Below are positions 43,856 through 57,031 of a stretch of DNA of 64,000 nt, in pieces. Both the position numbers and the translations under genes were made by a program. The notes beneath the pieces are model-generated. The model ran no database searches and was not told where the DNA came from. It saw nothing but the letters and a program-made list of their open reading frames with translations. Origin of the DNA: Meconema thalassinum (taxonomy: Eukaryota; Arthropoda; Insecta; Orthoptera; Tettigoniidae); assembly GCA_946902985.2 (NCBI GenBank), contig OX336390.1:527204861-527268860 (forward strand), in the 5' to 3' direction. Positions within the stretch are counted from its first letter, which is position 1, and every line of letters starts with the position of its first letter.

Positions 43856-46800
43856 AAAACAGAAATATGTTTTTGAAAGAACTATTGATTCATTAGGCAG
43901 TATCGGTAATATCACTCGCTCTATAGAGAAGTATGAAGTCTTTCAGAAAAATAACTAATCATAGCTATCCACTAATCCAACCTCAGAAAAGCTTCTATGT
44001 CCAAATGACATTGTAAAATATTTAAGTAATTTCTTCAAACAGAAAATTAATTTCATCAACGTAGCTCAAGCCTAAGTATATCAAAGACACTTTCATAATC
44101 CTATCAAAATATCAAAGTGCTCAAGTGCACTAAAAACAATGTGCATTAGGCACAACATAGTTCCTATCTCTGTCGAAAATATAGATCTTCCCCTGTGATG
44201 AGTCTTCGCTACAATGAAAATATACATTAATTAAATAAAAAATACTTGAATCAAATATAGTTACCAAAACTACAATATTGGATGCATTTGGTTAACCCTA
44301 ATCAAAATCCAGGCTGGCCAAGGAGTCAGATACGACAGAGCATCGAACCTTAACTTCTGTCCATCCATGCTACAATTTTAAAGAAATATGGCAACTATGG
44401 GTGCATTCAAATATCCACTAGCCACTACTAATAAAGTTGTAAGTCGTCTACCTTCTGCCAGGCTTCGTAGCGATGATCAAAAAAGGATATTATCATGTCG
44501 TGGTAATCCACTATACACTTCACCAGGACGTAATTCCCCTCCATGAACGGTCTGGGTGTCGAACTCAGGATCTCCTTCCTCCAACCAGGTTCCAAACTCC
44601 ATCCCCGCGGTCGTTTAACGCATGAAATGGCCTCGCGATCAGAGTTCACGCACTCACGCTTCCCGACAGAAAATAACAGTATGTAGCAGCTAAAAGACAT
44701 TCGACAGCAACCATGTGTTAGGCCAATCCCGATTGGAGATGTGAAAAACATGTTCTCAAAAGATTGCTTCATCTTATGCAAGAATAGCGTGTTCTTAAAA
44801 CACATGCAAAATATGATTGTCTTTGGTAATCTCTACTATGCTCTGAATGTAGTGCCTACCGTACGTCATAACTTAGCTTTGCATGGCTATTATCACTGTA
44901 TACTGTTCATCCTTTCCCCCTGACACCTGCATGTTAAACATGACGCTTGAGAAAAGTATAGTTCATATACATATACAGTGTATACTGCATAAACTGTCCG
45001 TAGCTTCAAAACTCAGTAAGAGTTGGATATAATCTTGTCCTTAATGGCGTCTCTCGCCTCGTGTTCGTGTATCAATGCGCGCTGGCATTGCACTGGCGAT
45101 AGTCCTCGCACAAACGGTTAAAAGTCGAACACGAAACTGACATTTCCGTACTGCATACTGGTTCAAGATATAATGCACAGTATGATATTATAACAGAGTC
45201 CGTTTCTTCCACGTATACGACTCGACTAACAACGAGCACTCCCGTATAAAATTTCCTGTACGGAATCACATTGGGTTCTAATTTCTGGTGGTGAGTCGCT
45301 CCCGCACGAGGGCTTCCTCCACCACTAAGATATCCTAGTTCGAACTCCGTCACTAGGACTGTCATATATTCTCATCTTTTATCATTTTACAAATTCTTAT
45401 AATGTTTTAAATACTCGCATACACTTTCTAGTATTCTGGCAAGTTGTTTAATATCTTTTTCAGTGCGTAAATCACTCTAGTTTACTCTAAAACATTACAA
45501 TATTTTCTCAGGTGTTGTGTCGTCATTGATACTGTGAACCAATAATATGATTTCTTCTTCATTAGCTGTCACAGCGTTCGTAGACGCTCGAGGAACATCG
45601 GCTACTCTCGGGTGACCCAGATCTGAGGTGTAATGGCCGCCTGTCATATGATCCCTTGCGAAGTAGTGCCCCAGAAAAATGAATTATTTAGGACTTAAAT
45701 GAGTATATTTTCCAAGCCCATGATACAGTTTAACATGGCAATATAAATGCTGGAACCTGACGCAAACAAGTCGCGTTAGCGAGGAGCAAGGCAGGGAGAT
45801 TCCGATCACGTGATTGTTGCGCAACAGAAGCTTCTAGAAGGTTGAAATCGACATAGCAACAGTGAATTTGCTTAGGAATATTATACTTATTCATTGTACA
45901 TAAGCCCCCAGCCAATGAGAAGAGCTCTTATGGAAGACGGGAATACATTCAACTCCATTATTTGGAGATTTTATGCATTAAGGCCCCAAGAAGGATATTT
46001 TATTCATTGGTAATGAGAAGAATATTAAAGGAAAATATTACAGAGACTTAAAAGGAGCTGAAATGTCTAATTACGCAGTAATAAGAATTGTTAAAATGCG
46101 CGCTAAATTTATGGAGGGAGTCAGAAATGGCCGCCAAAATTACGACTTGGAGAGGGAGACCAAAGCATCGAGGTTATTTATCCTACAGACTTCGAAGAGT
46201 GTAGATGTGTTTACCAGGTTAACCGAGATCCCGAAGGTTCATCCGAGTACGGAAGTGAGACCACTCGTGGAGACAGCGCGATCGCCGGGAAATATATAGG
46301 AGATCTCGAGCTCTGAAACTAGGCGAAGTTTGCAAGTTATTGATATTGCATTAACTCAGTAGTATTTGAGAATAGACTTCGGCCTATTGTATAAGCAGAC
46401 AGTACAAACTGTATTCGAGTATTTACTGAAATTTAAGCCTCACAACTTGTATAGTTTCGCTGTTATAAACTTTTTAAAAGTTACATAGAAAAGTGTCGGA
46501 CGCAGAAGCTAAAAGCATTTTAGTTGAAACGAGACAGCAGTGAACACAAACCAAGTGAGTAACAGTGTCTTTACTTACACATTGGAGCAGTATATAAACA
46601 TTTTCACTATGACTGCTAATATTCATCAGGACTTGTTGTTCGATATTTATCACGATGTTACGATGATGAGATAAGAACATTATGCGCAAGGGTCATATTT
46701 GAAGCAGAGATTTAGATACAACATGGAGCTTCGTTAACCAGAATACTTCAGAATGTAGACGTTATGTACACTTACATCTTGTGCATTCACGTCATTTCGC

Positions 46801-47602
46801 GAACTGTATATAACAACTACGAGCTCTAGAAATATTACATTCACCATCTATATGAATATTTCTATTCTACGATGACGGAGAAAGGAGATTCAACATAAGA
46901 AGATTTGTCAAGATGCCCAGGGAAAATCTCGGCAACCCAGGAGAATTATGCCAGAAGGATGTCGTTCGATGCCAGATGGAAGTTGGTGATAACCGGAGAG
47001 GAAACGTCTTTCCTTGTCCTAGATCGCTGGTCCGAGGAAACAAACTGAGATCCAACTCAGTATCTTGGATTGAGGAACACCTAAGTATTTTACCAAAATG
47101 CTTAAATTGATCTTCTAGATATCGTCTGATAAGGTAGCAGGGTTATTCACTTTTATAATGAGAGCTATTTAGTGACATTCTGAGCAAACGTTTTACTCCA
47201 TATTTTATGTATTCCATGTTTCGACATATATTTATTCTTCATGTGTGTAAAACAAATTATTCTGCAAGATCATTTGAGATCTTTCATCATTTTTACATTT
47301 ATTAAACGGATCAGTTTTTGAACTGACATATTTATTTGTTTAAGGAATCAGTATTCCTTATTTAAGACCGGTCATTTTAACTTTCGACGTTTTGAATTTT
47401 ATTTTGAGTTAAGGATGTTGACATTTAGTCGTGGATGCCAATTAAATTCCATTTAAGTAATTTAATTTGGGCACCTAAATGTAAAGAAATCATCAAGAAC
47501 AGAAGAAACCACGAATGATATTGTTATATCATCATAATTACTATGAACTTTACGTCGCTCTGAGAAGAAATATTTGTCAGGATATGATAGAAGTCAAACT
47601 CA
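43856..47602. other. Unassigned stretch
   Basis: No recognised gene. A frame at 44805-44428 minus and one at 45365-45072 minus are open for 97-125 codons without known motifs. A perfect three-part GAA/TTC motif is at 45827-45839. Sequence style at 46000-47500 could be LTR-like, but I saw no paired copy. Confidence 0.35.
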
Positions 47603-47612
47603 TAGACATTCG

Positions 47613-47939
47613 TTTTTTTTTTTTTTGTCGTGTGGCCTCCTGAGAGGCCGAGTGCAGGTCTTTCTAGTCGACGCCCGTGGGCGACCTGCGCGTCGGGATG
47701 AGAGAGATGGAATGGATGAAGATGAATGGAACTGGGCAAGAATGTGGAAGGAAGCGGCCGTGGCCTATCAGAAGGTACCGTCCCAGCATTTGCCTGGGGT
47801 TGAAAATGGGAAACCACGGAAAACCATTTCAAGGACGGCCGACGGTGGGGCTCGAACCCACGCGTCTTCCGAGTCAGCAGAGAGCTTGGCCCCATGACCT
47901 AACGCTGCGCTTTTAGCGAGCGTAGCCACTGCTGTCGGT
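47613..47939 (-). repeat. SINE family B, full length, 10-bp duplication
   Basis: TAGACATTCG flanks both ends (47603-47612 and 47940-47949). Read on minus: head with GCAGTGGCTACGCTCGC, B box GGGTTCGAGCCCCAC, core, a tail with GGCCTCTCAGGAGGCC, then poly(A). This is the best copy of the family. Confidence 0.9.
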
Positions 47940-48239
47940 TAGACATTCGGTGTAACGAATGGAGACACATTGCGGAATTGACAATCCTTACTTTATTTGT
48001 GAAAGCTAAGAGTTTTACTCATTTAATTGTATTAGGAAATAAAACTTCATAGAAGATAATTTTTATCTTACACCAGGGATTCGAAGCTGGTTTACCCTAG
48101 TCAACATTGAAGTCTAACGGACATGACAAATAACATATGTGGTTATTTATACACAATACTAGCTGACCAGGCAGACGACGTTGTCCTGCCAATCAAAGAA
48201 AGTGTTGTAACTTTGTTTCTTGAAGTGCTTTTGGATACA

Positions 48240-51050
48240 CAATATTTTTTTCAATTTCTGTTAACTGCCTCTAAACTATCATGAAATGAATTAACTAATC
48301 TAGAACCAACAACTCTCCAAAGTTTCATCGCAATCGGATAAATGGCATATAACGCATACGAGATTTTGTTTAAATGATTCGTGCGCAGTTACTCATTTGT
48401 TGAATCTACTCGTGCTCTACCAACTGTGAAATGGATTTACTAAGTTAGAAAGCTTCACATAAGTGTACACAACTCATCAATGTTTCATCGGAATCGGATG
48501 AATGACATATGAACGCATACGGGATTTTCTTTAAACGATTCGCATGCCATCACTCATTTGTTGAATCTACTCATGCGCTACTTATTAAAAACGGGATTTA
48601 CTAAGCCAGAAACATTTCCTGGAGTGTACACAACAATTCACCAAAGTTTCATCGCAATCGGATAAATGGTATATGAACACCTACAGGACTTTGTTGAAAC
48701 GATTCTCGCACCATCGCACATTTGTTGAATCTACTCGTGAGCTAGCTATTGTAAAATTAATTTACTAAGCCAGAAACTTAACTGAAGTGTACACAGCAAT
48801 TCACCAAAGTTTCATCGCAATCAGATAAATGGTATACGGACGCATACGGTACTTTGTTGAAATGATTCGCGTGCCGTCGCCCATTTGTTGAATTTACTCG
48901 TGCGCTACCTATTGTAAAATGGATTTATTAAGCCAGAAACCTTCCGTAGGGTGTACTCAACATCTCACCCAAGTTTCATCGTAATCGGACGAATGGTATT
49001 TGAACGCATACGGGACCTTATTGAAACGCTTCGCGCGTCGTCGCTCATTTGTTGAATGTACTCGTGCGCAACCTCCAGTGAAATGGATTTACTAAGTTAG
49101 AAACCCTCACGTAAGTGTACACAATATCTCACCATATTTGCATTGCAATCGGACGAATCGTATTTGAACGCATACGGGACCTCGCTGAAACGCTTCGCAC
49201 CGCGTCGCTCATTTGTTGAATCTACTCGTGCGCAACCTCCTGTGAAATGGATTTACTAAGTTAGAAACCTTCAGGTAAGTGTACACAACAACTCATCAAA
49301 GTTTCATCTCAATCGATGAATGGTATATAAACTTATAAGGTACAAGCTGTACCCGGCATGCCTTGCAATGCCAACCAAAGAAAGTGTTGGCGTTGTAATT
49401 TTGTTCCTTGAAAAGCTTTTGGATACACAATATTTTGTTCAATTTCCGTTAACTGCCTCTAAGCTATCGTAAAATGGATTTACTAATTTAGATACATTCG
49501 TGGGACGTTCACAATAACTCAACAAAGCTTCATCGCAATCGGATGAATGGTATATGAACGAAGATGGAACTTTGTTGAAACCCTTCCCGCGTCGTCACTC
49601 ATTTGTTGCATCTACTCGTGTGCTACCTAATGTAAAATGAATTTACTAAGTCGAAAACCTTTCCTGGCGTGTACACAACAAAGCATCAAAGTTTCAATGC
49701 AATCGGATGAATGGCACATGAACGCATACGGGATTTTGTTTAAACGATTCGCACGCCGTCACACATTTGTTGAATCAACTCGTGCGCTACCTATTGTGCA
49801 ATGGATTTACTAAATCATAAACGTTCCCTGCAGTGTACACAATAACTCACTCAAGTGTCATCGCAATCGGATGAATGGTAGGCCTATATGAACGCAGATG
49901 GAACTTTGTTGAAACTATTCGCGCGCCGTCACTCATTTGTTGAAACTACTCGTGTGCTATCTACCTAATATACAATGGACTCACAAAATCATAAACGTTC
50001 CCTGCAGTGTACACAATATCTCAATCAAGTTTCATCGCAATCGGATGAATGGTATATGAACGCATACGGGATTTTATTTACACGATTTGCTCGCCGACAC
50101 TCATTTATTGAAACTACCCGTGCGCTTCCTATTGAACAATGGATTTACTAAGTCAGAAACCTTCCCTGCAGTGTGCGCAACAACTCACCCAAGTTGCATT
50201 GCAATCGGATGAGTGGTATATGAACGCATACGGGATTTTACTTATACGATTCGCGTGCCGTCATTCATTAGCTGAATCTACTCGTGCGCTGCCTATTGTA
50301 AAATGGATTTACTAAGCTAGAAACCTCCCTTGGAGTGTACTCAACATCTCACCCAATTTTCATCATCTGACGGATGGTATATGAACGCATACGGGTCTTT
50401 GTTGAAAAGCTTGGTGCGTCGCCGCTCATTTGTTGAATATACTCATGCGCTACCTATTGTATCGTAGATTTACTTAGCCAGAATCCTTCCTTGGAGTGTA
50501 CTCATTATCTCACCCAAGTTTCATCGCTATCGGACGAATGGTATACGAACGCTTACGGAACTTTTTTGAAGCGCTTCGCGCGTCGTCGCTCATTTGTTGA
50601 ATCTACTCGTGCGCTACCTATTATAAAGTGGATTTACTAAGCCAGAAACCTTCCTTGGAGTGTACTCAACATCTCACCCAATTTTCATCGCTATCTGATG
50701 GATGGTATATGAACGCATACGGGTCTTTTTGAAACGCTTCGTTACTCATTTGTTGAATTTACTCGTGCTCTACCTATTGTATAGTGGATTTACTAAGCCA
50801 GAATCCTTCCTTGGCGTGTACTCAATATCTCATCCAAGTTCCATCGCTGTCGGACGAATGCTATATGAACGCATACGGGACTTTGTTGAAACGCACCGCG
50901 CGCCGTCGCTCATTTGTTGAATCTACTCATGCGCTACCTATTGTAAGATGGATTTACTAAGCCAGAAACCTTCCTTGGAGTGTACTCAACATTTCACCCA
51001 AGTTTCATCGTAATCGGATGAATGGTATATGAACGCATAGGAGACATACA
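48240..51050. repeat. Tandem array, about 163-bp unit
   Basis: TTTGTTGAATCTACTCGTG-like phrases fall at 48396, 48557, 48721, 48884, 49048 and 49212, a 161-164 bp period. Units contain AAGTTTCATCGCAATCGGAT, GAATGGTATATGAACGCATA and ATGGATTTACTAAGCCAGAA. A start-like segment (TTTGGATACACAATATTTT) recurs at 49422, marking a second array start. Confidence 0.92.
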
Positions 51051-51085
51051 CACCCACAGACAGACAAACTATCACGTAACATTGA

Positions 51086-52625
51086 TTTTAGCCTATTTTC
51101 AATTTTGAAAAAAATAGGCTTATGAGATCACCTTTTGTCCGTGTGAGTGTGTGTGTGTGTGTGTGTGTGAGAGAGGTGTGTGTGTGTGTGTCCCTAATAA
51201 AATCTAAACGGCTGGAGCGATTTCAGTGAAACTCGGTAAGTTCATAGCACTATTCCCGGCGACCTCGACCGTGCCCTTCAAATTTTGTTACGTCTCACCA
51301 ATCCAACATGGCGGCTGTGCGAAATATTTCACTAGCATTCAATATCTCCGAAACTATTACCGATATCGCCCTGAAATTGTGTACGGTATTAAAGGGCACT
51401 ACTAGAAATTCACCTATGAGACTTTCAAAAACCTGGTGACTACAAAACCAACATGGCGCCCAAGCGAAGTTGAGACTTTTAAATAGACTTTTCTCGCGAT
51501 TTAACTATCCAAACGTAATGAAAATTGGTACAGCAAATGTTTATACACATTACAATGCACTGGAGTCTAATTTAGTTCAATTGTTTACATAACCTCAAAA
51601 TGGCGGCTGTGCGAAATATGTCACTGACATTCTATATCTCCGAAACTATTACAGATATCACCCTGCAATTTTGTACGGTGATAAAGGGTACAAATACAAG
51701 TTTACCTATAATGATATTATTATTATTACCTATGTATAATTCATAAACCTGTAAAGTACAAAACGAACATGGCGACCAAGCGAATTTGAAATATTTTAAT
51801 AGATTTTTCTCGTGAGTTAACTCTCTGAGCGCAGTGAAATGTGGTACAGTAAATGATTTTGCAGATTGTAATGTACTGCCATCTAATTTAATTCAATTGT
51901 TTACATAACCTCAAGATGGCGGCTGTGCGAAATTTTAAAATTAAGTTTTTATTTCTTGTGTCGTAATCATGCAATCGAAGTGAAAGTTTGAATAATGAAC
52001 CTAGGCAATAAGGGTCCTTGAATGGTACATAACTCTATGGCCTATACATATAACAATCCTAAATGGCGAGCTTCCGAAATATTTAGACGATTCTCAATAT
52101 CTATGAATCTTTTACAGCAACCAAACTGAAATTTTTATGTTCATAGAGACTATGATCATATGTTCACCTATAGGACTTTCAGTAACCTGGTGAGCACGAA
52201 TCCAACGTGGCGGCGACGCGAAGTATAAATATTTAAATGGACGTATCTCGCGAATTAACTATCCGAGTGCCGTGAAACGTTGCACGATAAATGCTTACAC
52301 AAATGTTGATCCACTGGCATCTAATTTATTTCAATTGTTTGCATAATCACAAGATGGCTGCTGTGCGTAATTTTAAAATCTCGTTTTTACTTCTTGTGTT
52401 CTAATCATGCGCTTGAAGTTTGAATACCACACGTACACAATAATCTTAATATAATAGTACAAAAATAAAAATCCAACCTGGCGACCATCTGAAATATTTA
52501 GACGGTTCTCAATATCTACGAATCTGTTACAGCAATTAAACTGAAATTTTGTATGTTGATAGAGGCAATTAACATGAGCAGGATATATGAAAATAGGCTG
52601 TATAGTTCTTCACGGAACTAGTTGT
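51086..52625 (-). repeat. Inverted copy of the old AT-rich element, with (GT)n
   Basis: Starts AGCCTATTTTCAATTTTG with its own inverted repeat, then a (GT)n tract at about 51147-51190, then inverse forms of the blocks at 9937-14700 (ATGGCGGCTGTGCGAAAT, CCTCAAGATGGCGGC). It ends TTCTTCACGGAACTAGTT, the inverse of the 9937 end. It holds three uninserted versions of the ISL2EU target. Confidence 0.7.
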
Positions 52626-52639
52626 TATATATATAGATT

Positions 52640-53610
52640 TTGTTGAAACGCTTTGCGCGTCGTCGCTCATTTGTTGAATCTACTCGTGCGCTACCTATTG
52701 TAAAATGGATTTAATAAGCCAGAAGCCTTCCCTGGAGTGTACACAACATCTCACCCAAGTTTCATCGTAATCGGACGAATGATATTTGAACGCATACGGG
52801 ACCTTATTGAAACGCTTCGCGCGTCGTCGCTCATTTGTTGAATGTACTCGTGCGCAACCTCCAGTGAAATGGATTTACTAAGTTAGAAACCCTCACGTAA
52901 GTGTACACAATATCTCACCATATTTTCATTGCAATCGGATGAATGGTATATGAACGCATACGGGACTTAGTTTAAACGTTCGCGCGTCGTCGCTCATTTG
53001 TTGAATCTACTCGTGCACTACCTATGGTAAAATGGATTCACTAATCCAAAAGCCTCCCCCTGGAGTGTACACAACATCTCAGCCAAGATTCATCGCAATC
53101 GGACGAATGGTATTTGAACGCATACGGGACCTTATTGAAACGCTTCGCACCTCGTCGCTCATTTGTTGAATCTACTCGTGCGCAACCTCCTGTGAAATGG
53201 ATTTACTAAGTTAGAAACCTTCAGGTAAGTGAACAAAACAACTCATCAAAGTTTCATCTCAATCGATGAATGGTATATAAACTTATACGGTATTTTGTTG
53301 AAACGCTTCGCACGTCGTCGCTCATTTGTTGCATCTACTCGTGCGCTACCTATTTTAAAATGAATTTACTAAGCCAGAAGCCTTCCCTGGAGTGTACACA
53401 ACATCTCACCCAAGTTTCATCGCTATCGGACGAATGGTATTTGAACGCATACGGGACCTTCTTGAAACGCTTCGTGCGTCGTCGCTCATTTGTTGAATCG
53501 AGTCGTGCGCTATCTATTGTAAAATAATTTACTAAGCCAAACACCTTCCCTGGAGTACACTCAACATCTCACCCAAGTTTCATCGCAATGGGATGAATGG
53601 TATATGAACG
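52640..53610. repeat. Second block of the 163-bp array
   Basis: Resumes mid-monomer at ATTTTGTTGAAACGCTTTGC. About six units, higher in GC at CGCTTCGCGCGTCGTCGC than the first block. Confidence 0.85.
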
Positions 53611-54034
53611 CATACGTGACTTGGAAACGCTCCAACGTGCATAGACAAACAGTAGAATTCGACATCACTGCCACCTTTGGTATAAAACACAACTTTCCGC
53701 CACGGGCGGAGTGTATGTTATGGCGGTAGTTGCTCAGGTTGCGACCAGGTGGCTCTAACGTGCAGAGACAAACCGTCCAAAGACATCAGCTTACACCAAG
53801 GCCAAGGCTAGTGGTTTCCATGACGACTGTTTTTGACTGTATATTGTGGTTCTAAAATTGTGTGTAAATTGTGGTTCTAAAATTGTGTTCATTCCACCTA
53901 CCGGGTCAGATTGCGAATCTAAACCATACATGGACCCGCCCTGATGTACATACCAAATTTCATCAAAATCGGTCTAGTCGTTTAGGAGGAGTTCAGTGAC
54001 ATTCACACGTGTCGAAGAATTATATATATAAAGA

Positions 54035-55944
54035 TAAAGAAGATGTGGTGTCACGTCGTAGTGTGGACCTGACATTGTATAAGCGTGTAATTTAAAGCTA
54101 GATCAGAAAGGTGGACGGAACAGTATTTTTATTAATTGTATATGTAACAATACTGTGGACAATTATCATTTTGTGAAGTAAACTTATGGAGGTAATATAC
54201 GACTTGTCTAAGGTCGTTCTTTTATTAAAGGAAGTTCATTTTAAGAACTGAAGGAAGAGTTCAATATGCCAGCGATTGACTGATACAATGCTGAAGATAA
54301 TGCCAGTAATGTAAATGCAATTCCTACAGAAGAGATGTTGATAACAATGACTGTGTTAAGAATTGTCCAACATAGTGGATGTGATTTTAGTACCATATTC
54401 TGTGGATATATGAGGTTGTGGAGAGATGTGTGTACTCATGCGAAGGTTTTACCGCATTGGAGGGAAGTTTTTGAATTATAGTTCTTTTGGAAAGAACAGG
54501 GCATTAATAGAGAAGGAGTCAATGTGTTGAGAACTCCTATACTTGTTAGATTTTCAACTTTAGCAGGAATGACAAGAGCGTTGATAAGCGGAAAACAATT
54601 AGAGAAACAACTGTCTACTTCATGTTCACTAGTACCTTTATTAACTTTTATTAACACGGAGTTGAATACTTACGTGCAATTGACCTTTGGTGGTTGAACG
54701 CATTTGACTGATATTGTCTATTAAACTAATTACGACAAAGTGTGTGCAGTATATAAGAACATTGATAAATGTTCAAGAAAGTATATGTGAAGATCACATT
54801 GTATATAGAAGACAGAGTAGTGTAATTGTTGAAAGAGAGCTACGACTCTACTTTACAACGTTAAATATAACGATTCAGTTTTTGTAAATATTTTGGCAAT
54901 CATTTAGTTAGGGAAATAATTTTTATAATAATTATCTGTTCGATGTTTTGGGGGTTATAGTGTATTTCTGAATGAATGTTTTTAGAACGAGTGCTTCTAA
55001 TGTTGTTAAGTATGATTGAACAACCCTATGGGTCATGAACCATAGAGGAGGGTGCATGGATGTTAGTGTTAAAATCTGAAAGTGATTGTTTGAAAGGTGC
55101 GTGAGATATAAAGAGTTTTATAAAGGGAGAATGTAAATTTAACACGGCGACTGTTCGCTTCATAGCGCGGCCACAGTAAATGTGTGGGGATATGTATTCC
55201 CGTTAGATCTTTCAAGGCCACTCTGTTATATATGGACCGTTGTTGTCAGTCCAAGCTATCTTAAGCAGGATAGCCGCACGGCTGATCGAGAATGTGTGTC
55301 ATTTTCTGAATGAGAGCGTGCGTAGCCAGGTGGGTTACGAGAAGAGTGCCATTTTTTTAGCTCTTCAAGAATGTTGGCATGCAGTTATTTGTCTTAAACG
55401 TTTTAAATACTTCTAGTAGGCTCAGGCCAGTCAAAATTTGTTGCTATTAAACTGACAGCATAGCAAATTCAATAGCGTATTTGTTATAGTGGAGGTGTGC
55501 GTATGAATGTGTGCAATTATTTTATTAATTAATTGTTGTTATTTATTGTTTATATTAGTTATAGTTTACCATTGTTATAATAAATTTACTCAGTTCATTT
55601 TTCGTTGTTGACTTCGAGTGATTTATTTTGAATATAATGGAAACAGTGGTGTCGTTAATCCGTTTATAGGTTGGAACTAAGTCCTGCATAGACCCCGAGG
55701 AACTAAAGGTAGGTGCTTCTGAACCAGTGTATTTTGTTGTATATTCACGATACCATTGATCGATACTGTGTAGATTCCCGAAGACCTTATTGGAGCAATT
55801 TCTGATGGATTTTTAGCCGGAGCTCATTTAGAAATAAAACAATCCAGCTTTTGCTATGGATTCCCAACAGGCATCTTCCCGAATTTACGGGTACATTACC
55901 GTATGAAGGTTCTCAGCCCGTGGTGCACGGGCCATAAATTAATG
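54035..55944. other. Unassigned AT-rich stretch
   Basis: No domain recognised. AATAAATTTACTCAG near 55580, then GTGGTGTCGTTAATCC near 55650, are weakly LTR-like, but no matching LTR was found. Confidence 0.3.
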
Positions 55945-56075
55945 GACATCCTTGCCCAGTTTCATTCATCTTCATCCGTTCCATCTCTCATCCCGACGCG
56001 CAGGTCGCCCACGGGCGTCGAATAGAAAGACCTGCACTCGGCCTCTCAAGAGGCCACACGACAAAAAAAATTGAA
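55945..56075 (+). repeat. SINE family B, 3' half
   Basis: CATCCTTGCCCAGTTTCATT to CGACGCGCAGGTCGCCCACG, CTCGGCCTCTCAAGAGGCC and an A-rich end. The head and core are absent. Confidence 0.8.
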
Positions 56076-56089
56076 GACGAAGTGGGAAA

Positions 56090-56270
56090 CCACTTCGAGG
56101 ATGGCTGAGGTGGGAGTCGAACCCCTTCTACTCATTTGGCCCACCCGAGGCTGAGTAGACCCCGTTCCAGTCCTCATACCACTTTTCAAATTTCGTGGCA
56201 GAGCCTGGAATCGATCCCAGGACCTCTGGGGCGGCAGCTAACCATGCTGACCGCTACGCTACGGCGGCGA
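56090..56270 (-). repeat. SINE family A, tRNA-headed end
   Basis: On minus: GCCGTAGCGTAGCGGTCAGC (A box), CTGGGATCGATTCCAGGC (B box) and a second GGGTTCGACTCCCACC-like motif. This is the clearest tRNA-like head in the window, but it has no body past the core. Confidence 0.78.
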
Positions 56271-56599
56271 CTTCTTTTTTATTACTACGACAGGAAAAAG
56301 ACTTCCACGCCAAACACCGCTGCGCAGCGGTCCATTCAGTTGTGTTTGGTGTTTTAAATTTTCGTACAACACTCAGTGAATAAAATGTTGGATCTGCTTC
56401 TGTCTTACCATACAAATTCGTTCTCTCAAAACTAACCAGCTATTGACGTCGTAGAACTCGGGTAAACATGAATATTTCAGAACAAATTTGACAGGAATTC
56501 GTAGGAAGGATAATAGGCACAATATTACCAGTGTTTTTTTTAAATTTGGCTAAAAGTAAATGAAATAAGGAAGGAAGTTTGTAGTGTTACATGGCCATT

Positions 56600-56770
56600 A
56601 ATATCGTGATCTTCATCCACGGGACCTCCTTTATTTTACTTGGAATACGAATGACTGGACGTGACATTTCACTTCGAAAATCTCACATGTATTACCCGGG
56701 AATCGAATCTTGTCCACTTTGGTAGGAGGCAAACAACTTGATCCCCGAGCCATCACGCCCGTGAGGAAAA
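56600..56770 (-). repeat. tRNA-like SINE head, unclassified
   Basis: On minus: CGTGATGGCTCGGGGATCAA then ACAAGATTCGATTCCCGGG (B box). Followed by non-coding sequence unlike families A-G. Confidence 0.45.
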
Positions 56771-57031
56771 TTATTGAGTAGTCCTGCAAAATGACCATGC
56801 GTAAGCTTAATATACTGTAGTAGATATTAAAAACATTGATAACATATTTGTATTTCACTGAAAAGTGAATATTTAAGTGATATTGACACAAAAATAATAC
56901 ATCCATCACATGCAGGTTATATGGAATTAGAGAATGTATCAAAACTCTGGTACCTCCTTATCAGGTCATGGTAGTGTCAGAGTATATGCGTCTAAATCTA
57001 AAATCGCAATATCCCAAGTCATAAGACTTCA

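Larger units (their letters stand above)
48159..54034 (-). mobile_element. Helitron-like region built of 163-bp monomers
   Basis: Read on minus, the region starts TCTTTATATATATAATTC after an A (54034) and ends in CTAG before T (48159), after a GC-rich GGCAGGACAACGTCGTCTGC. Most of the length is a tandem array with an inserted AT-rich element at about 51086-52625. ACAGACAGACAAACTATCAC near 51060 looks like a second, inner 5' end, so the region is probably two elements side by side. No helicase is encoded. Confidence 0.5.

Noticed and set aside
47524..47916. Peptides containing GLEPTRLPSQ-like and GARTHASS-like stretches
   Set aside because: These are conceptual translations of the SINE B-box region, commonly mis-annotated as proteins.
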